A DNA stretch of 64,000 nt from the NCBI RefSeq assembly GCF_019880245.1, contig NZ_CP082286.1:1320521-1384520 (forward strand). Direction: 5' to 3'. The stretch comes from Halobaculum roseum. GTDB taxonomy: Archaea > Halobacteriota > Halobacteria > Halobacteriales > Haloferacaceae. The notes under the pieces were generated by a model. That model was not told where the DNA came from. It ran no database searches and saw only the letters and a list, made by a program, of their open reading frames with translations. How positions within the stretch are numbered: the stretch's first letter is position 1; every line of letters begins with the position of its first letter. The position numbers and the translations under genes are program-made. This document shows positions 23,951 through 32,425 of this stretch, piece by piece.

Positions 23951-25660
23951 ATGATGAGTTCGTCCCGCCCCGTCGACGCCCTCCGGTTGAACCGGCCGGA
24001 GATCGCCGTGTTCGTCTCGGGGGTCGCGAGCATGGGCCTGGAGATCCTCGCCGGGCGGATGATCGCCCCGCAGTTCGGCAGCAGCATCTACACCTGGGGC
24101 ACCATCATCGGGGTGTTCCTCGCGGCGCTGAGCTACGGCTACCACCGCGGGGGAAAGCTGGCCGCCGAGCGCGCGACGAACGGCCGGATGGCGCGGGTGT
24201 TCCTCCTGACGGCGGTGTACGTCGCGGGGCTGATCCTCGTCGGCGACGTGTTCTTGCGCGCCACCGCCGGCTTCCCGCTGCCGAGCCGGATCGCGTCGCT
24301 GCCGGCGGTGACGCTGCTGTTCGGGCCGCCGACGTACCTGCTGGGCTACGTCAGCCCGTACGCCGCCGAGCTGTCGGCGAAGGAGGGGCTCGGCGAGGCG
24401 TCGGGCCACGTGTACATGCTCGGCACCGTCGGCAGCATCGTCGGCGCGTTCGCGACCACCTACCTCCTGATCCCCTCGCTCGGCATCGACCAGATCGCGT
24501 TAGTGTTCGGCGCGATCTCGATCGCGGCGGCGGTGGCGGTCGGGCGGCCGTTCGGCCGCGAGCGCGCGACCGTCACCGGCTTCGTCGCGCTGTTGCTCGT
24601 CGTGTCGGCCGCGACCGGCGCCGCCGGCTACAGCGTCCAGGGCGAGGTGGTGTACGAGACGCAGACGCCGTACCAGAGCCTGCGGGTCGTCGATCTCGGC
24701 GAGACACGGACGCTGTATCTCGGCGGGCAGCGCCACAGCGCGATGGATATCGAGGAGCCGAACCGACACGTGTTCGAGTACACGCGCTACTTCCATCTCC
24801 CGTATCTCTTCGCGGACGACCCCGACGAGATCGATCGGGTGTTGTTCATCGGCGGCGGCGGCTTCACCGGCCCCAAGCGGTTCGTCCACGAGTACGAGAA
24901 CGTCACCGTCGACGTGGCCGAGATCGACCCCGCGGTGATCGACGCGGCGACGGAGTACTTCCGCGTCGAGGAGTCCGAGCGGCTCAACATCTACAACGAG
25001 GGCGGCCGGCAGTTCCTCCGGGAGACGAACCGCACGTACGACCTGATCGTCCTGGACGCCTACCAGAAGGACAAGGTTCCCTTCGAGCTGACGACGCGGG
25101 AGTTCATGTCGCTGGCGAACAATCGCCTCGACGACGACGGGATCCTCTTCGCGAACGTCATCTCCGCCCCCAGAGGGCCGGCCTCGAAGTTCTACCGCGC
25201 GGAGTATCGAACCGTCTCGCGTGAGTTCCCGCAGGTGTACAGCTTCCCGACCGCCGGCGGCGGCGTGGTCCAGAACATCGAGCTGGTCGCGACGAAGAAC
25301 GACACCCGGCTCTCGGAGGAGCGGCTGCTCGCGCGCAACGAGCGTCGCGACATCGGGATCGACCTCGAGGCGGAGATCCGGACGTACGCCGACGCGCCGC
25401 CGACGGACGACGTGCCGGTCCTGCGCGACGACCGGGCGCCCGTCGACAGCCTGCTGGACCCGATGGTCGGCCAACGCTACGTCATCCAGGAATCGAACGC
25501 GAGCGAGTCGGCCGAGGATCGCGGCCGGGAATCCGAGCGGGTGACGGCCGACCCGGCAACCGTTCGAGACGTGAGCGCACGCCCCGTGGCGGGGGTGGGG
25601 CCGCCGCCCCGCGGACCGGGCGCTCGCGCGGCCGAACTCGACCGGGTAACCGTACCGTAG
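23951..25660 (+). CDS. Membrane-bound spermidine-synthase-like methyl/aminopropyl-transferase fold protein
   Basis: The protein has 569 residues. The first 230 contain about seven hydrophobic helices (starting EIAVFVSGVASMGLEILAGR). The following 230 form a spermidine-synthase-like Rossmann domain with LFIGGGGFTGPKRFV as nucleotide site, VAEIDPAVIDAA as the acidic motif, and DLIVLDAYQKD as the gate region. The last 80 residues are low complexity. Fusion proteins of this type are common in archaea and bacteria; the product is unknown and they need not make spermidine. Two adjacent ATGs (23951 and 23954) are equally possible. No polyamine operon is adjacent. Confidence 0.82.
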   Translation: MMSSSRPVDALRLNRPEIAVFVSGVASMGLEILAGRMIAPQFGSSIYTWGTIIGVFLAALSYGYHRGGKLAAERATNGRMARVFLLTAVYVAGLILVGDVFLRATAGFPLPSRIASLPAVTLLFGPPTYLLGYVSPYAAELSAKEGLGEASGHVYMLGTVGSIVGAFATTYLLIPSLGIDQIALVFGAISIAAAVAVGRPFGRERATVTGFVALLLVVSAATGAAGYSVQGEVVYETQTPYQSLRVVDLGETRTLYLGGQRHSAMDIEEPNRHVFEYTRYFHLPYLFADDPDEIDRVLFIGGGGFTGPKRFVHEYENVTVDVAEIDPAVIDAATEYFRVEESERLNIYNEGGRQFLRETNRTYDLIVLDAYQKDKVPFELTTREFMSLANNRLDDDGILFANVISAPRGPASKFYRAEYRTVSREFPQVYSFPTAGGGVVQNIELVATKNDTRLSEERLLARNERRDIGIDLEAEIRTYADAPPTDDVPVLRDDRAPVDSLLDPMVGQRYVIQESNASESAEDRGRESERVTADPATVRDVSARPVAGVGPPPRGPGARAAELDRVTVP

Positions 25661-25808
25661 TCGACACCGGATCGGGCGCGGGGCGTCTGATGAGCAACGG
25701 GGCGGGCGAGGCGGTCGTCCGAGCGGCTGGGAATCCGGTTATTCGCGTCGTACTCGCGGATCCACGCCGCATACTAATCGTGGACGCCTGCTAACGCGAG
25801 GAGTACGA

Positions 25809-27068
25809 ATGGACACCGTGAACGACGAGCGCGAGCGGGCGTTGATCCCGACGGGGTACGACGGGGCGACGTGTACGTGCGTCCGGTCGCTCGCCCGACA
25901 GGGCATCGGGACGGTGGTCGCCTCGGAGAAGCCGAACGTCCCCGCGGCGGCGTCGCGCTACTGTGACGAGGCGGTCACGCTGCCGCGGCCGCGACAGGGG
26001 TTGGTGCCGTATCGCGACGCCCTCCTGGCGCTTGCCGAACGTGAGGACGTGCGGACGATCATCCCGGTCCGACCGGAGGACACCTACCTGTTGTCGCGCT
26101 ACGAGTCGTCGTTCGCCGAGCACGTCTCGCTCGTCGTTCCGCCGATGGCGCAACTGGAGCGGGTGTTCGACCGCATCCAGCTCGTGGCGGCCGCGGAGGC
26201 GGCCGGGGTCCCGGTTCCGGAGACCCGGCTTCTCTCCGATGTCGACGACTGGACGCCGGAGCTCCTGATCAAATCACGGTATAACGTCCTCACGGACGCG
26301 AACCTCGACGATCTGGGGCCGGACGACGCGAACGTCGTGAAGGGGATCCACCACGTCGGCCGCGGCGAAACGCCAGATATCGAGGGGATCCGCGCCGAGA
26401 TGTGCCACGACCCCATCGTTCAGGAGTTCGTCCGGACGGACGGCGAGTTCATGTTCACCGGGCTGTACGACCACGGCGAACCGCTCGCGACCTTCCAACA
26501 CCGGCAGATCCGGGGGAACTCCTACACCGGCGGCGGCGGCGTCTACCGCCGGTCGATCGCCGATCCCGAGCTGGAGGAGGTCGGGCGGGCGCTCCTAGAC
26601 GAACTCGACTGGCACGGGCTCGCGTGCATCGAGTACATGCGCGACGCCGCGACCGGCGAGTACGTCCTGACCGAGATCAACCCGCGGATGTGGCAGTCGC
26701 TCCCGTCGACGGTCCACGCGGGCGCCGACTTCCCCTGGTACTACTGGCTGGCCGCGACCGGACGGGCGGACGCGATCGACGACGGCTACGACGTGGGAGT
26801 CGGGACGCACATGCTCTACGGCGAGCTCGGCTACCTCCTGAGCGTCCTGACCGAGGATTCCCCGCACGTCGATCGGCCAGCGATCCTCGGCACGCTCCGA
26901 GAGATCGGCGCCTCGATCGTCCGCGAACCCCGGTTCGACTACCTCAAACTCGACGACCCCGGCCCGTTCGTCGCCGGCGCCCGCAGGGTCCTCCCCGACC
27001 GCGTCGCCGACGGGCGGTGGGTGTCGTGGCTGCGCCACACCGACGACCGCGCGCCACGGCACTCCTGA
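25809..27068 (+). CDS. ATP-grasp carboxylate-amine ligase
   Basis: The protein has 419 residues. The N-terminal part (LIPTGYDGATCTCVRSLARQG) is a pre-ATP-grasp Rossmann-like domain. The ATP-grasp core contains KSRYNV at about 159, QEFVRTDGEFMFTGLYDHG near 205, and the metal site EYVLTEINPRMWQSLP near 285, with Glu and Asn ligands for magnesium. The family joins a carboxylate to an amine through an acyl phosphate. It is similar to biotin-carboxylase-like ligases that modify small molecules or peptides. The substrate is unknown. It stands alone between the spermidine-synthase-like gene and a tiny zinc-finger gene. Confidence 0.8.
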   Translation: MDTVNDERERALIPTGYDGATCTCVRSLARQGIGTVVASEKPNVPAAASRYCDEAVTLPRPRQGLVPYRDALLALAEREDVRTIIPVRPEDTYLLSRYESSFAEHVSLVVPPMAQLERVFDRIQLVAAAEAAGVPVPETRLLSDVDDWTPELLIKSRYNVLTDANLDDLGPDDANVVKGIHHVGRGETPDIEGIRAEMCHDPIVQEFVRTDGEFMFTGLYDHGEPLATFQHRQIRGNSYTGGGGVYRRSIADPELEEVGRALLDELDWHGLACIEYMRDAATGEYVLTEINPRMWQSLPSTVHAGADFPWYYWLAATGRADAIDDGYDVGVGTHMLYGELGYLLSVLTEDSPHVDRPAILGTLREIGASIVREPRFDYLKLDDPGPFVAGARRVLPDRVADGRWVSWLRHTDDRAPRHS

Positions 27069-27258
27069 ACGACGGCGTCCTCCGACGGAACGACGATCAC
27101 GTCGGCGTCGTGATACCGTCGGCGTCGACCGACCGCGCGCCGATCGACCGCGCCGACGGGCGACATCTGCGCACACATCAGATGACTAATACAATATGGC
27201 AACCATTGACGAGAGCCGCCGCTTTCAACAGGGGTACGCGAGTATGTGACTGCCACAC

Positions 27259-27366
27259 ATGAGCCTCACCGGATCCGACCGCGTCTTCTGTCACGACTGT
27301 GGCAGGGGATTCGACTCCGAAGCGGAACTCGAACGACACGTACGCGGGGAGCAGGTCGACGAGTAG
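27259..27366 (+). CDS. 35-residue zinc-finger micro-protein
   Basis: The protein is MSLTGSDRVFCHDCGRGFDS followed by EAELERHVRGEQVDE. It matches the first half of a C2H2 finger: Cys11-x2-Cys14, Phe18, Leu24, and His27 at the expected 12-residue spacing. The second histidine is missing, so the fourth ligand would have to come from His12 or a partner. Short zinc-finger proteins are frequent in haloarchaea and several affect physiology. The gene ends 12 bases before the stop of the convergent dys gene. The region 27180-27200 upstream is unusually AT-rich for this genome (ACTAATACAATATGG) and probably holds its promoter. Confidence 0.65.
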   Translation: MSLTGSDRVFCHDCGRGFDSEAELERHVRGEQVDE

Positions 27367-27378
27367 CGGCTACCAGTC

Positions 27379-28428
27379 CTACTCGGCCTCGACGCGTTCG
27401 CGCGCCGCCGCGACGAGCAGCGGGAGGAACACCGTCGCGTCCCCGTAGACGGAGGCGTTCTCGGCGTCCGTCTCCAGTTTCCCCCACGATCGGGCCTCCT
27501 CCAGCGTCGCCCCCGAGAGCCCGCCGGTCGCCTCGGGGTCCATCGTGATCTGGACGGCGTAGTCGTACGCGCGCGGCGTAACGAGCATCGTCTGGAGGGT
27601 GAAGTTCTTGGGGACGCCGCCGCCGATCAGCAGACAGCCCGCGGTGTCTGCCTCGAACGCCAGATCCGTCAGCGGCGTCATGTCCGCCAGCGCGTCGAGC
27701 GTCAGGTCCGATGTCTGGCCGTACATCCACGCCTGGAGTCCGAGCACGGAGTCCTGCACGGCCGGGCAGTAGATCGGCACGTCGTGTTCATAGGCGGCGG
27801 CGGCGACGCCGGGGCCCTCCGAGACGCCCTCGCGCTCGTTGACCTCGGCGTTCGCGCGGCCCAACTCCGCGGTCAACTCGGCGATCGAGACGGCGCCGTC
27901 GCGCTCGGCCAACGGCGGGAAAACCTCATCGCGGAGGTGCGCCTCGAACTCCGCGAAGTGCTCCTGCGGGAGGTAGACGTTGTAGATGCGGTCGACCTCC
28001 TCGTCGCGCAGCTGCTCGTCGTGTTCGCGGAGGCTCTTGCCCGCCTGGCGCTCCTCGCCGTGGTGGTGTTTCCCGCCGATCGCCTCGATCGCGTCGTGGG
28101 TGAGGTTCGCTCCCGTCGTCACGAGCGCGTCGACGTAGCCGTCGCGGATGAGGTCCGCGACGATCCGCCGCATGCCGGTCGGGACCATCGCGCCCGCGAG
28201 CGAGACGAAGACGGTGCAGTCGTCGTCGGCCCACATCTCCGAGAGCACGTCCGCGGCGCCGTGGACCGACTCCGCGCCGATGCCCGCGTGGCCGTACTGC
28301 TCGACCAGCTCGGCGACGGTCATGCCGCCGCGGACCCGCGCGTGTCCGAGCGGGTCGTGGTCGAACGCCTCTCGGTGGGGCGGCTCCCACTCCCCGCCGT
28401 CGTCGCCGCCGGTGTCCTCGTCGCTCAT
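27379..28428 (-). CDS. dys: Deoxyhypusine synthase
   Basis: The protein has 349 residues. The NAD-binding segments are FVSLAGAMVPTGMRR, VTTGANLTHD and the late LLIGGGVPKNF. The catalytic lysine that forms the imine intermediate lies in RSWGKLETDAENASVYGDAT, matching the SWGK of eukaryotic enzymes. It transfers an aminobutyl (or, in halophiles, probably an agmatine-derived) group to the conserved Lys of IF5A. The substrate protein aIF5A and agmatinase are encoded 1-2 kb upstream on the same strand, so all parts of the pathway are clustered. A 20-residue acidic extension precedes the core. Confidence 0.95.
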   Translation of the reverse strand: MSDEDTGGDDGGEWEPPHREAFDHDPLGHARVRGGMTVAELVEQYGHAGIGAESVHGAADVLSEMWADDDCTVFVSLAGAMVPTGMRRIVADLIRDGYVDALVTTGANLTHDAIEAIGGKHHHGEERQAGKSLREHDEQLRDEEVDRIYNVYLPQEHFAEFEAHLRDEVFPPLAERDGAVSIAELTAELGRANAEVNEREGVSEGPGVAAAAYEHDVPIYCPAVQDSVLGLQAWMYGQTSDLTLDALADMTPLTDLAFEADTAGCLLIGGGVPKNFTLQTMLVTPRAYDYAVQITMDPEATGGLSGATLEEARSWGKLETDAENASVYGDATVFLPLLVAAARERVEAE

Positions 28429-28490
28429 TGTCGGGCGTGCGTCCGGGGGACGCTTGAAGCGCGTGGTTCACGGCGCCGGGCGTCCCGTAC

Positions 28491-29258
28491 TTACAGCCCG
28501 GTCGGGTGGTCGATGTAGTGCGTCTCCAGCCCCCACTCCTCGGCGAGCGACTGCAGCGCGCGCACCCCGAACGTCTCGGTCGCGTAGTGGCCCGCGAGGA
28601 ACACGGAGACGCCGGCTTCGCGCGCCTCGTGGTACGCCTTCCCCTTCCCCTCGCCGGTGACGAGCGCGTCGAGCCCCGACTGCTCGGCCTCGCGCAGCCA
28701 GTCGCTCCCGCTGCCCGTGACGATCCCCACGTCCTCGATCTCGTCGGGGCCGAAATCGAGCACCTGGACGCCCTCGCCGGCGTGGTCCAGCGCCGCCTCC
28801 AGCGTCCTCGCGAGTTCGTCGGCCGCGTAGCCGTCGGGGGCGACGCCGCGCTGGCCGACGTATTCGGGGCCAATCTCGCCGAACGGTTCGCGGTCGACGA
28901 GGTCGAGCACGTCGGCGACGCCGGCGGCGTTCCCCAGCTCCCGGTGGCCGTCGAGCGGGAGATGCGAGACGTACAGCGCCACGTCGTTCGCGACGAGCGG
29001 CTCGATGCGGTCGTACTCGCGGCCGGTCACCCGGTCGAGGCCGCCCCAGATCGTCCCGTGGTGAGTCACGAGCGCGTCGGCGCCGATATCGACGGCGGCC
29101 TCGGCGGTCGCCTCGACGGCGTCGACGGCGAACGCGACCGTCTCCACCTCGCCCTCGCGCGAGCCGACCTGGAGGCCGTTAGGGGAGGCGTCGAGGTCGG
29201 CGTACGCGTCGGTGTCCAGTTCAGCGTCGAGTCGGTCGACGAACTCCGAACGCTCCAT
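28491..29258 (-). CDS. Nif3-like dinuclear metal centre protein
   Basis: The protein has 255 residues. The metal ligands are visible as THHGTIWGG (paired His near residue 64), the Glu/Asp region before it, and the late GHYATETFG (His about 225, Glu about 229), as in Nif3/YqfO/YbgI proteins. These are toroidal cytoplasmic proteins; some members are annotated as GTP cyclohydrolase I type 2 on weak evidence. It sits 62 bases upstream of dys and 76 bases downstream of speB, same strand. Whether it takes part in hypusination is unknown. Confidence 0.88.
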   Translation of the reverse strand: MERSEFVDRLDAELDTDAYADLDASPNGLQVGSREGEVETVAFAVDAVEATAEAAVDIGADALVTHHGTIWGGLDRVTGREYDRIEPLVANDVALYVSHLPLDGHRELGNAAGVADVLDLVDREPFGEIGPEYVGQRGVAPDGYAADELARTLEAALDHAGEGVQVLDFGPDEIEDVGIVTGSGSDWLREAEQSGLDALVTGEGKGKAYHEAREAGVSVFLAGHYATETFGVRALQSLAEEWGLETHYIDHPTGL

Positions 29259-29334
29259 GCCCGGGCGGACGGGCGGGGGCCGCTTGTAGCCACCGCGTCG
29301 GCGACGTTGATCGGTTCGGAACGGCGAGAAGAAG

Positions 29335-30189
29335 TCAGCGCGCGTCCGCGTGCGAGTACACCGCCTCACGCAGCAGCTTCCCGGCCAGCGCCGCCGCCTG
29401 CCCGTCGTCGCGGTCGTTCACCTCGACGGCGTCGATCCCGACGCAGTGGGGCGCGACCCCCCGGACGGCGTCGCGGATCTCGCGGGACGAGAGGCCGAAC
29501 GGCTCCATCGTACCGGTGCCCGGCGCGAACCCCGGGTCGGCGCCGTCGATATCGATCGAGAGGTACGCCTCGCGGTCGTCGAAGCCGTCGAACTCGCCGA
29601 CCCAGTCGGCCACGTCCTCGGGCGCGACGACGGTCACGTCGGGGGCGTCGGCGCGCTCCCACTCCTCGGGGGAGCCGGTGCGCGCGCCGAGCACGACCAC
29701 CTCGTCGACGGTTGGGTGGTCGCCTCCCGAGCTCTCGTCGCTCTCGTATCCGTCGAGACAGCGCCGGACGACACACGCGTGGCTCAGCGGGTTGCCGTCG
29801 TAGGCGTCGCGGAGATCGAGGTGCGCGTCGACCGTGACGAGCACGTCGGGGGCGCTGGCGCGCACCCCCGCCCAGGTGACGGTGTGCTCGCCGCCCAAGA
29901 GGAGCGGGACGGCGTCGTCGATGACGGCCGCGCGCAGCTCGGCGGTCAGGTGATCGAGGTACTCGTCGAGTGCGTCCCACGCGGGCACGTCGCCCGCGTC
30001 GTGGACGCGGAGATCGGAGAAGAACGAATCCGTCCGTCGGTCGTAGTCGTCGTAGGTGGCGGCGAACTTGCGGACCCGCTCGGGTCCGAAGCGGGTCCCC
30101 GGCTGGAACGTCGTCGTCGCGTCGAGCGGCGCGCCCGTGAGGACGTACGCCGCCTCGTCGCGATCGGCGTTCGCGCCGGGGAATCGCAT
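29335..30189 (-). CDS. speB: Agmatinase / ureohydrolase
   Basis: The protein has 284 residues. All binuclear manganese motifs of the arginase family are present: GGEHTV (about 97), DAHLDLRD (about 120) and SIDIDGADP (about 203), followed by FAPGTGTMEPFG. It hydrolyses agmatine-type guanidino groups to putrescine-type amines plus urea. The stop is 3 bases from the start of eif5A on its upstream side, so the two are co-transcribed. In haloarchaea the enzyme is thought to act in IF5A modification rather than in free polyamine supply, consistent with this context. Confidence 0.92.
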   Translation of the reverse strand: MRFPGANADRDEAAYVLTGAPLDATTTFQPGTRFGPERVRKFAATYDDYDRRTDSFFSDLRVHDAGDVPAWDALDEYLDHLTAELRAAVIDDAVPLLLGGEHTVTWAGVRASAPDVLVTVDAHLDLRDAYDGNPLSHACVVRRCLDGYESDESSGGDHPTVDEVVVLGARTGSPEEWERADAPDVTVVAPEDVADWVGEFDGFDDREAYLSIDIDGADPGFAPGTGTMEPFGLSSREIRDAVRGVAPHCVGIDAVEVNDRDDGQAAALAGKLLREAVYSHADAR

Positions 30190-30192
30190 GGA

Positions 30193-30570
30193 TTACCCGA
30201 CGACCTTCCGCTGTCCCTCGTACTCGAGGTACTCGATGTTCTGGTCGGGCGTGAAGTCCTCGTCCTCGGGCACGCGCATCGTGAACGTCTCGTAGGTGTC
30301 GAGGTCCATGACCTGGGCGTCGTTGCCGGAGACGGAGACGACCTGGCCCTGCTTGCGCTGGATGATCGGCACCCACACCTTCGCGTCGACGGGCTGGGAG
30401 AGCGAGCGTTTCTTGTCGTCGAACACGCCCTTGCCCTCGATGCGGGCCTTCGCGCTCCCGTGCTTGCCGGGCTTCGCGGTGCTGTAGGCGTTGATCTTGC
30501 AGGGGGAGTCCTCCATCATCACGTAGCTCCCCTCTTGCAGCTCGCGGACCTGCTTCTGCTCTCTCGGCAT
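30193..30570 (-). CDS. eif5A: Translation factor aIF5A
   Basis: The protein has 125 residues. An SH3-like N-terminal domain carries the hypusination loop [12 protein letters not shown], with Lys36 as the modified residue. The OB-fold C-terminal domain runs from [11 protein letters not shown] onward. It promotes peptide bond formation at difficult sequences such as polyproline. It is the first gene of the unit eif5A-speB-(nif3-like)-dys, placing the substrate, the amine-processing enzyme and the modifying enzyme together. Confidence 0.96.
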   Translation of the reverse strand: MPREQKQVRELQEGSYVMMEDSPCKINAYSTAKPGKHGSAKARIEGKGVFDDKKRSLSQPVDAKVWVPIIQRKQGQVVSVSGNDAQVMDLDTYETFTMRVPEDEDFTPDQNIEYLEYEGQRKVVG

Positions 30571-30699
30571 ACCACGCGGTTCCCGTCGGACCGGTATAAA
30601 CGGTTTGATAGCGCCGGAGGCGCGGGAGATCCGCCACGCGCTGTGCCGAGCGAGCACGGCTCACTACGTGATTATCTCCCGTCACGACGAACGGGAACC

Positions 30700-31107
30700 A
30701 TGACCGACGACACTGAGAGCTCGACCCGCGACGGACGGACCCGACCCGAAGCCGGCGACGAGACCGTCCGGGACGACGCCGGGGCCGTCCCGGGAACGAT
30801 CGGCGAGGCGAGCGCGGCGGCCTCCGACCCGTCGCCCGACGACGAAACGCCGATGGCGAAGGTGTACTACGAGGACGGCGAGCCGGTGGTGCTCGCGGCC
30901 GCGTTCGTCATCGAGGACTGGCCGTGGGTCGTCGGCTTCGACCAGGCCGGCACCGACGGCTACGACTACGTCTCGATCCCGATCGACCGGATCGTCGGCG
31001 TTCGCAGCCCGCGGTACGCCGCCTTCTCGCACAACGGCCGTCGCGTCACCGCCTACGGCGTCATGGACGGGGAGACGCGGGAGTTCCGCGATCTGCTCCC
31101 GCTGTGA
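30700..31107 (+). CDS. Hypothetical haloarchaeal protein
   Basis: The protein has 135 residues. The first 50 are disordered and acidic. The remainder (MAKVYYEDGEPVVLAAAFVI onward) looks like a small beta-rich domain with FSHNGRRVTAYGVMDGETRE near the end. No family is recognised. The start ATG is preceded by a 129-base gap shared with the divergent eif5A gene; ATTATCTCC at 30670-30678 may be its TATA-like element. It is followed by the convergent SDR gene. Confidence 0.6.
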   Translation: MTDDTESSTRDGRTRPEAGDETVRDDAGAVPGTIGEASAAASDPSPDDETPMAKVYYEDGEPVVLAAAFVIEDWPWVVGFDQAGTDGYDYVSIPIDRIVGVRSPRYAAFSHNGRRVTAYGVMDGETREFRDLLPL

Positions 31108-31204
31108 GGTACGATGCCGTCGCCGTCGGCGGCAACGGTAGCGGTCGCGGCGGCGGGCGACGGCATCGTCGCTGTCAGTGATGCCACCGCTGCCGGCGAC
31201 GCCG

Positions 31205-31936
31205 TCACCAGTCGATGACTTGGCGGTCGCGCCAGAACCGCCCGCCGGGGCCGTCGCGAAAGCGCGCGAGCCACGTCGGCGTCTCCGCGCCCTCGGCGGG
31301 CGTCCGCGGGGCCTCCTCGCCGCCCATCTCGGTGTGGACCCAACCGGGACACGCCGAGTTGGCGATCAGCCCCTCGTCGGCGTACTCGCCGTGGAGGTAC
31401 TTCGTGAGCCCGTTGAGCCCGGTCTTCGTCACGCGGTAGGCGGGCGATCCGCCGGACTGCTCCTCGACGAGTGCACTCATTCCCGAGGAGACGTTGACGA
31501 TCCGCGGGTTGTCGGTGTTCAACATCGGCGGGAGCGCGTACTTGCACAGCAGCATGGGGCCGCGGAGGTTCACCGAGATGGAGTGGTCGATGTGGTGGGT
31601 CTGTTCCTCGTGCAGCGGCGCGCCGAAGTGGCCGACGCCGGCGTTGTTGACGAGGACATCGAGGCCGTCCTCGTCCTCGCCGATCCGGTTCAGCGCGTCC
31701 TGGATGTCGCCCTCCTGGCTCACGTCGAGGGTCACGCGCTCGTACTCGTCGGGGAGGTCGTAGGTGACGCTGCGCACGCCCGCGTAGACGGTCGCGCCCA
31801 GCTCGGCGAGGTTGCTCGCGATCTCGGCGCCGATGCCGCGGTTGGCGCCCGTGACGAGCGCGGCCTGCCCCGTGAGGTCGTCGTACAGGTCCGGCTCGGC
31901 GGCGGGCGTGCCCGCGTCGGCGTCGCTGTCGGTCAT
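31205..31936 (-). CDS. Short-chain dehydrogenase/reductase
   Basis: The protein has 243 residues from the ATG that starts MTDSDADAGT. The Rossmann motif is TGANRGIG at about 31-38 and the NNAG motif lies at about 103. The catalytic triad is Ser in VNVSSGMSAL, then Tyr-x3-Lys in AYRVTKTG. After the active site CPGWVHTEMGG is typical of classical SDRs. It is an NAD(P)-dependent oxidoreductase of unknown substrate. The JAMM gene lies 23 bases upstream on the same strand, so they may share a transcript. Confidence 0.87.
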   Translation of the reverse strand: MTDSDADAGTPAAEPDLYDDLTGQAALVTGANRGIGAEIASNLAELGATVYAGVRSVTYDLPDEYERVTLDVSQEGDIQDALNRIGEDEDGLDVLVNNAGVGHFGAPLHEEQTHHIDHSISVNLRGPMLLCKYALPPMLNTDNPRIVNVSSGMSALVEEQSGGSPAYRVTKTGLNGLTKYLHGEYADEGLIANSACPGWVHTEMGGEEAPRTPAEGAETPTWLARFRDGPGGRFWRDRQVIDW

Positions 31937-31959
31937 ACCCGGCGTTGGGAGCCGGGACA

Positions 31960-32406
31960 TTACGGCGTTTCGACCCGGAGCCGCCGGAGCGACTCGCCGG
32001 TCCACCGGTACGCGACCACCGCCTCGGGCGCGACGATCGCGTAGACGTATCCCGTCCACGTCGCGCGATCTCGGTCTGTCTCGGAGGGCGCGGCCGGGCC
32101 GCGGGGGTGGCTGTGGTAGAAGCCGACCACGTCGCTGCCGCGGGCCTCGGCGTCCTCGATCGCGGCGACCGTCTCCGCGGGGTCGAGCTCGTAGAAGCGA
32201 TCGGGCTCGTCGGCGACGTTGTCGACGGGGACCGCCTCGTCGACGCGATCGGCCGTGCCCGCGTCTTGCTCCTCGCGTTCCGCGTCAGCGTCGCCCGCGC
32301 GGTCGCCGAGGAGGATCCCGCACACCTCCGCGGGCGCGCCGGCGACGCGGCGCTCGTGCAGGGTGTCGCGCACGTCGGCCGGGAGCAGGAGGCGGTCGGC
32401 GGTCAC
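31960..32406 (-). CDS. JAMM/MPN-domain metalloprotease (desampylase-like)
   Basis: The protein has 148 residues. The full JAMM signature is present: Glu27 in AEVCGILLG, then His98-Ser-His100 with seven residues to Ser108 and Asp111 (HSHPRGPAAPSETD). In haloarchaea such enzymes remove ubiquitin-like SAMP proteins from targets or process SAMPs at Gly-Gly bonds; that activity is known for relatives and inferred here. It lies between idi (19 bases upstream) and the SDR gene, all on one strand. A SAMP/MoaD fusion with internal Gly-Gly is encoded 13 kb away at 45145. Confidence 0.87.
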   Translation of the reverse strand: MTADRLLLPADVRDTLHERRVAGAPAEVCGILLGDRAGDADAEREEQDAGTADRVDEAVPVDNVADEPDRFYELDPAETVAAIEDAEARGSDVVGFYHSHPRGPAAPSETDRDRATWTGYVYAIVAPEAVVAYRWTGESLRRLRVETP

Positions 32407-32425
32407 GGGAGCGGGCGTCGCCGGG

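Noticed and set aside
23510..23954. Overlapping open frames in the gap 23578-23950 as small genes
   Set aside because: Composition is not like that of neighbouring proteins, no homologous pattern recognised.
25690..25794. 34-codon ORF MSNGAGEAVVRAAGNP... between two genes
   Set aside because: No motif, no promoter-like element, and ATG position inside ordinary GC-rich spacer; not enough support to call a gene.
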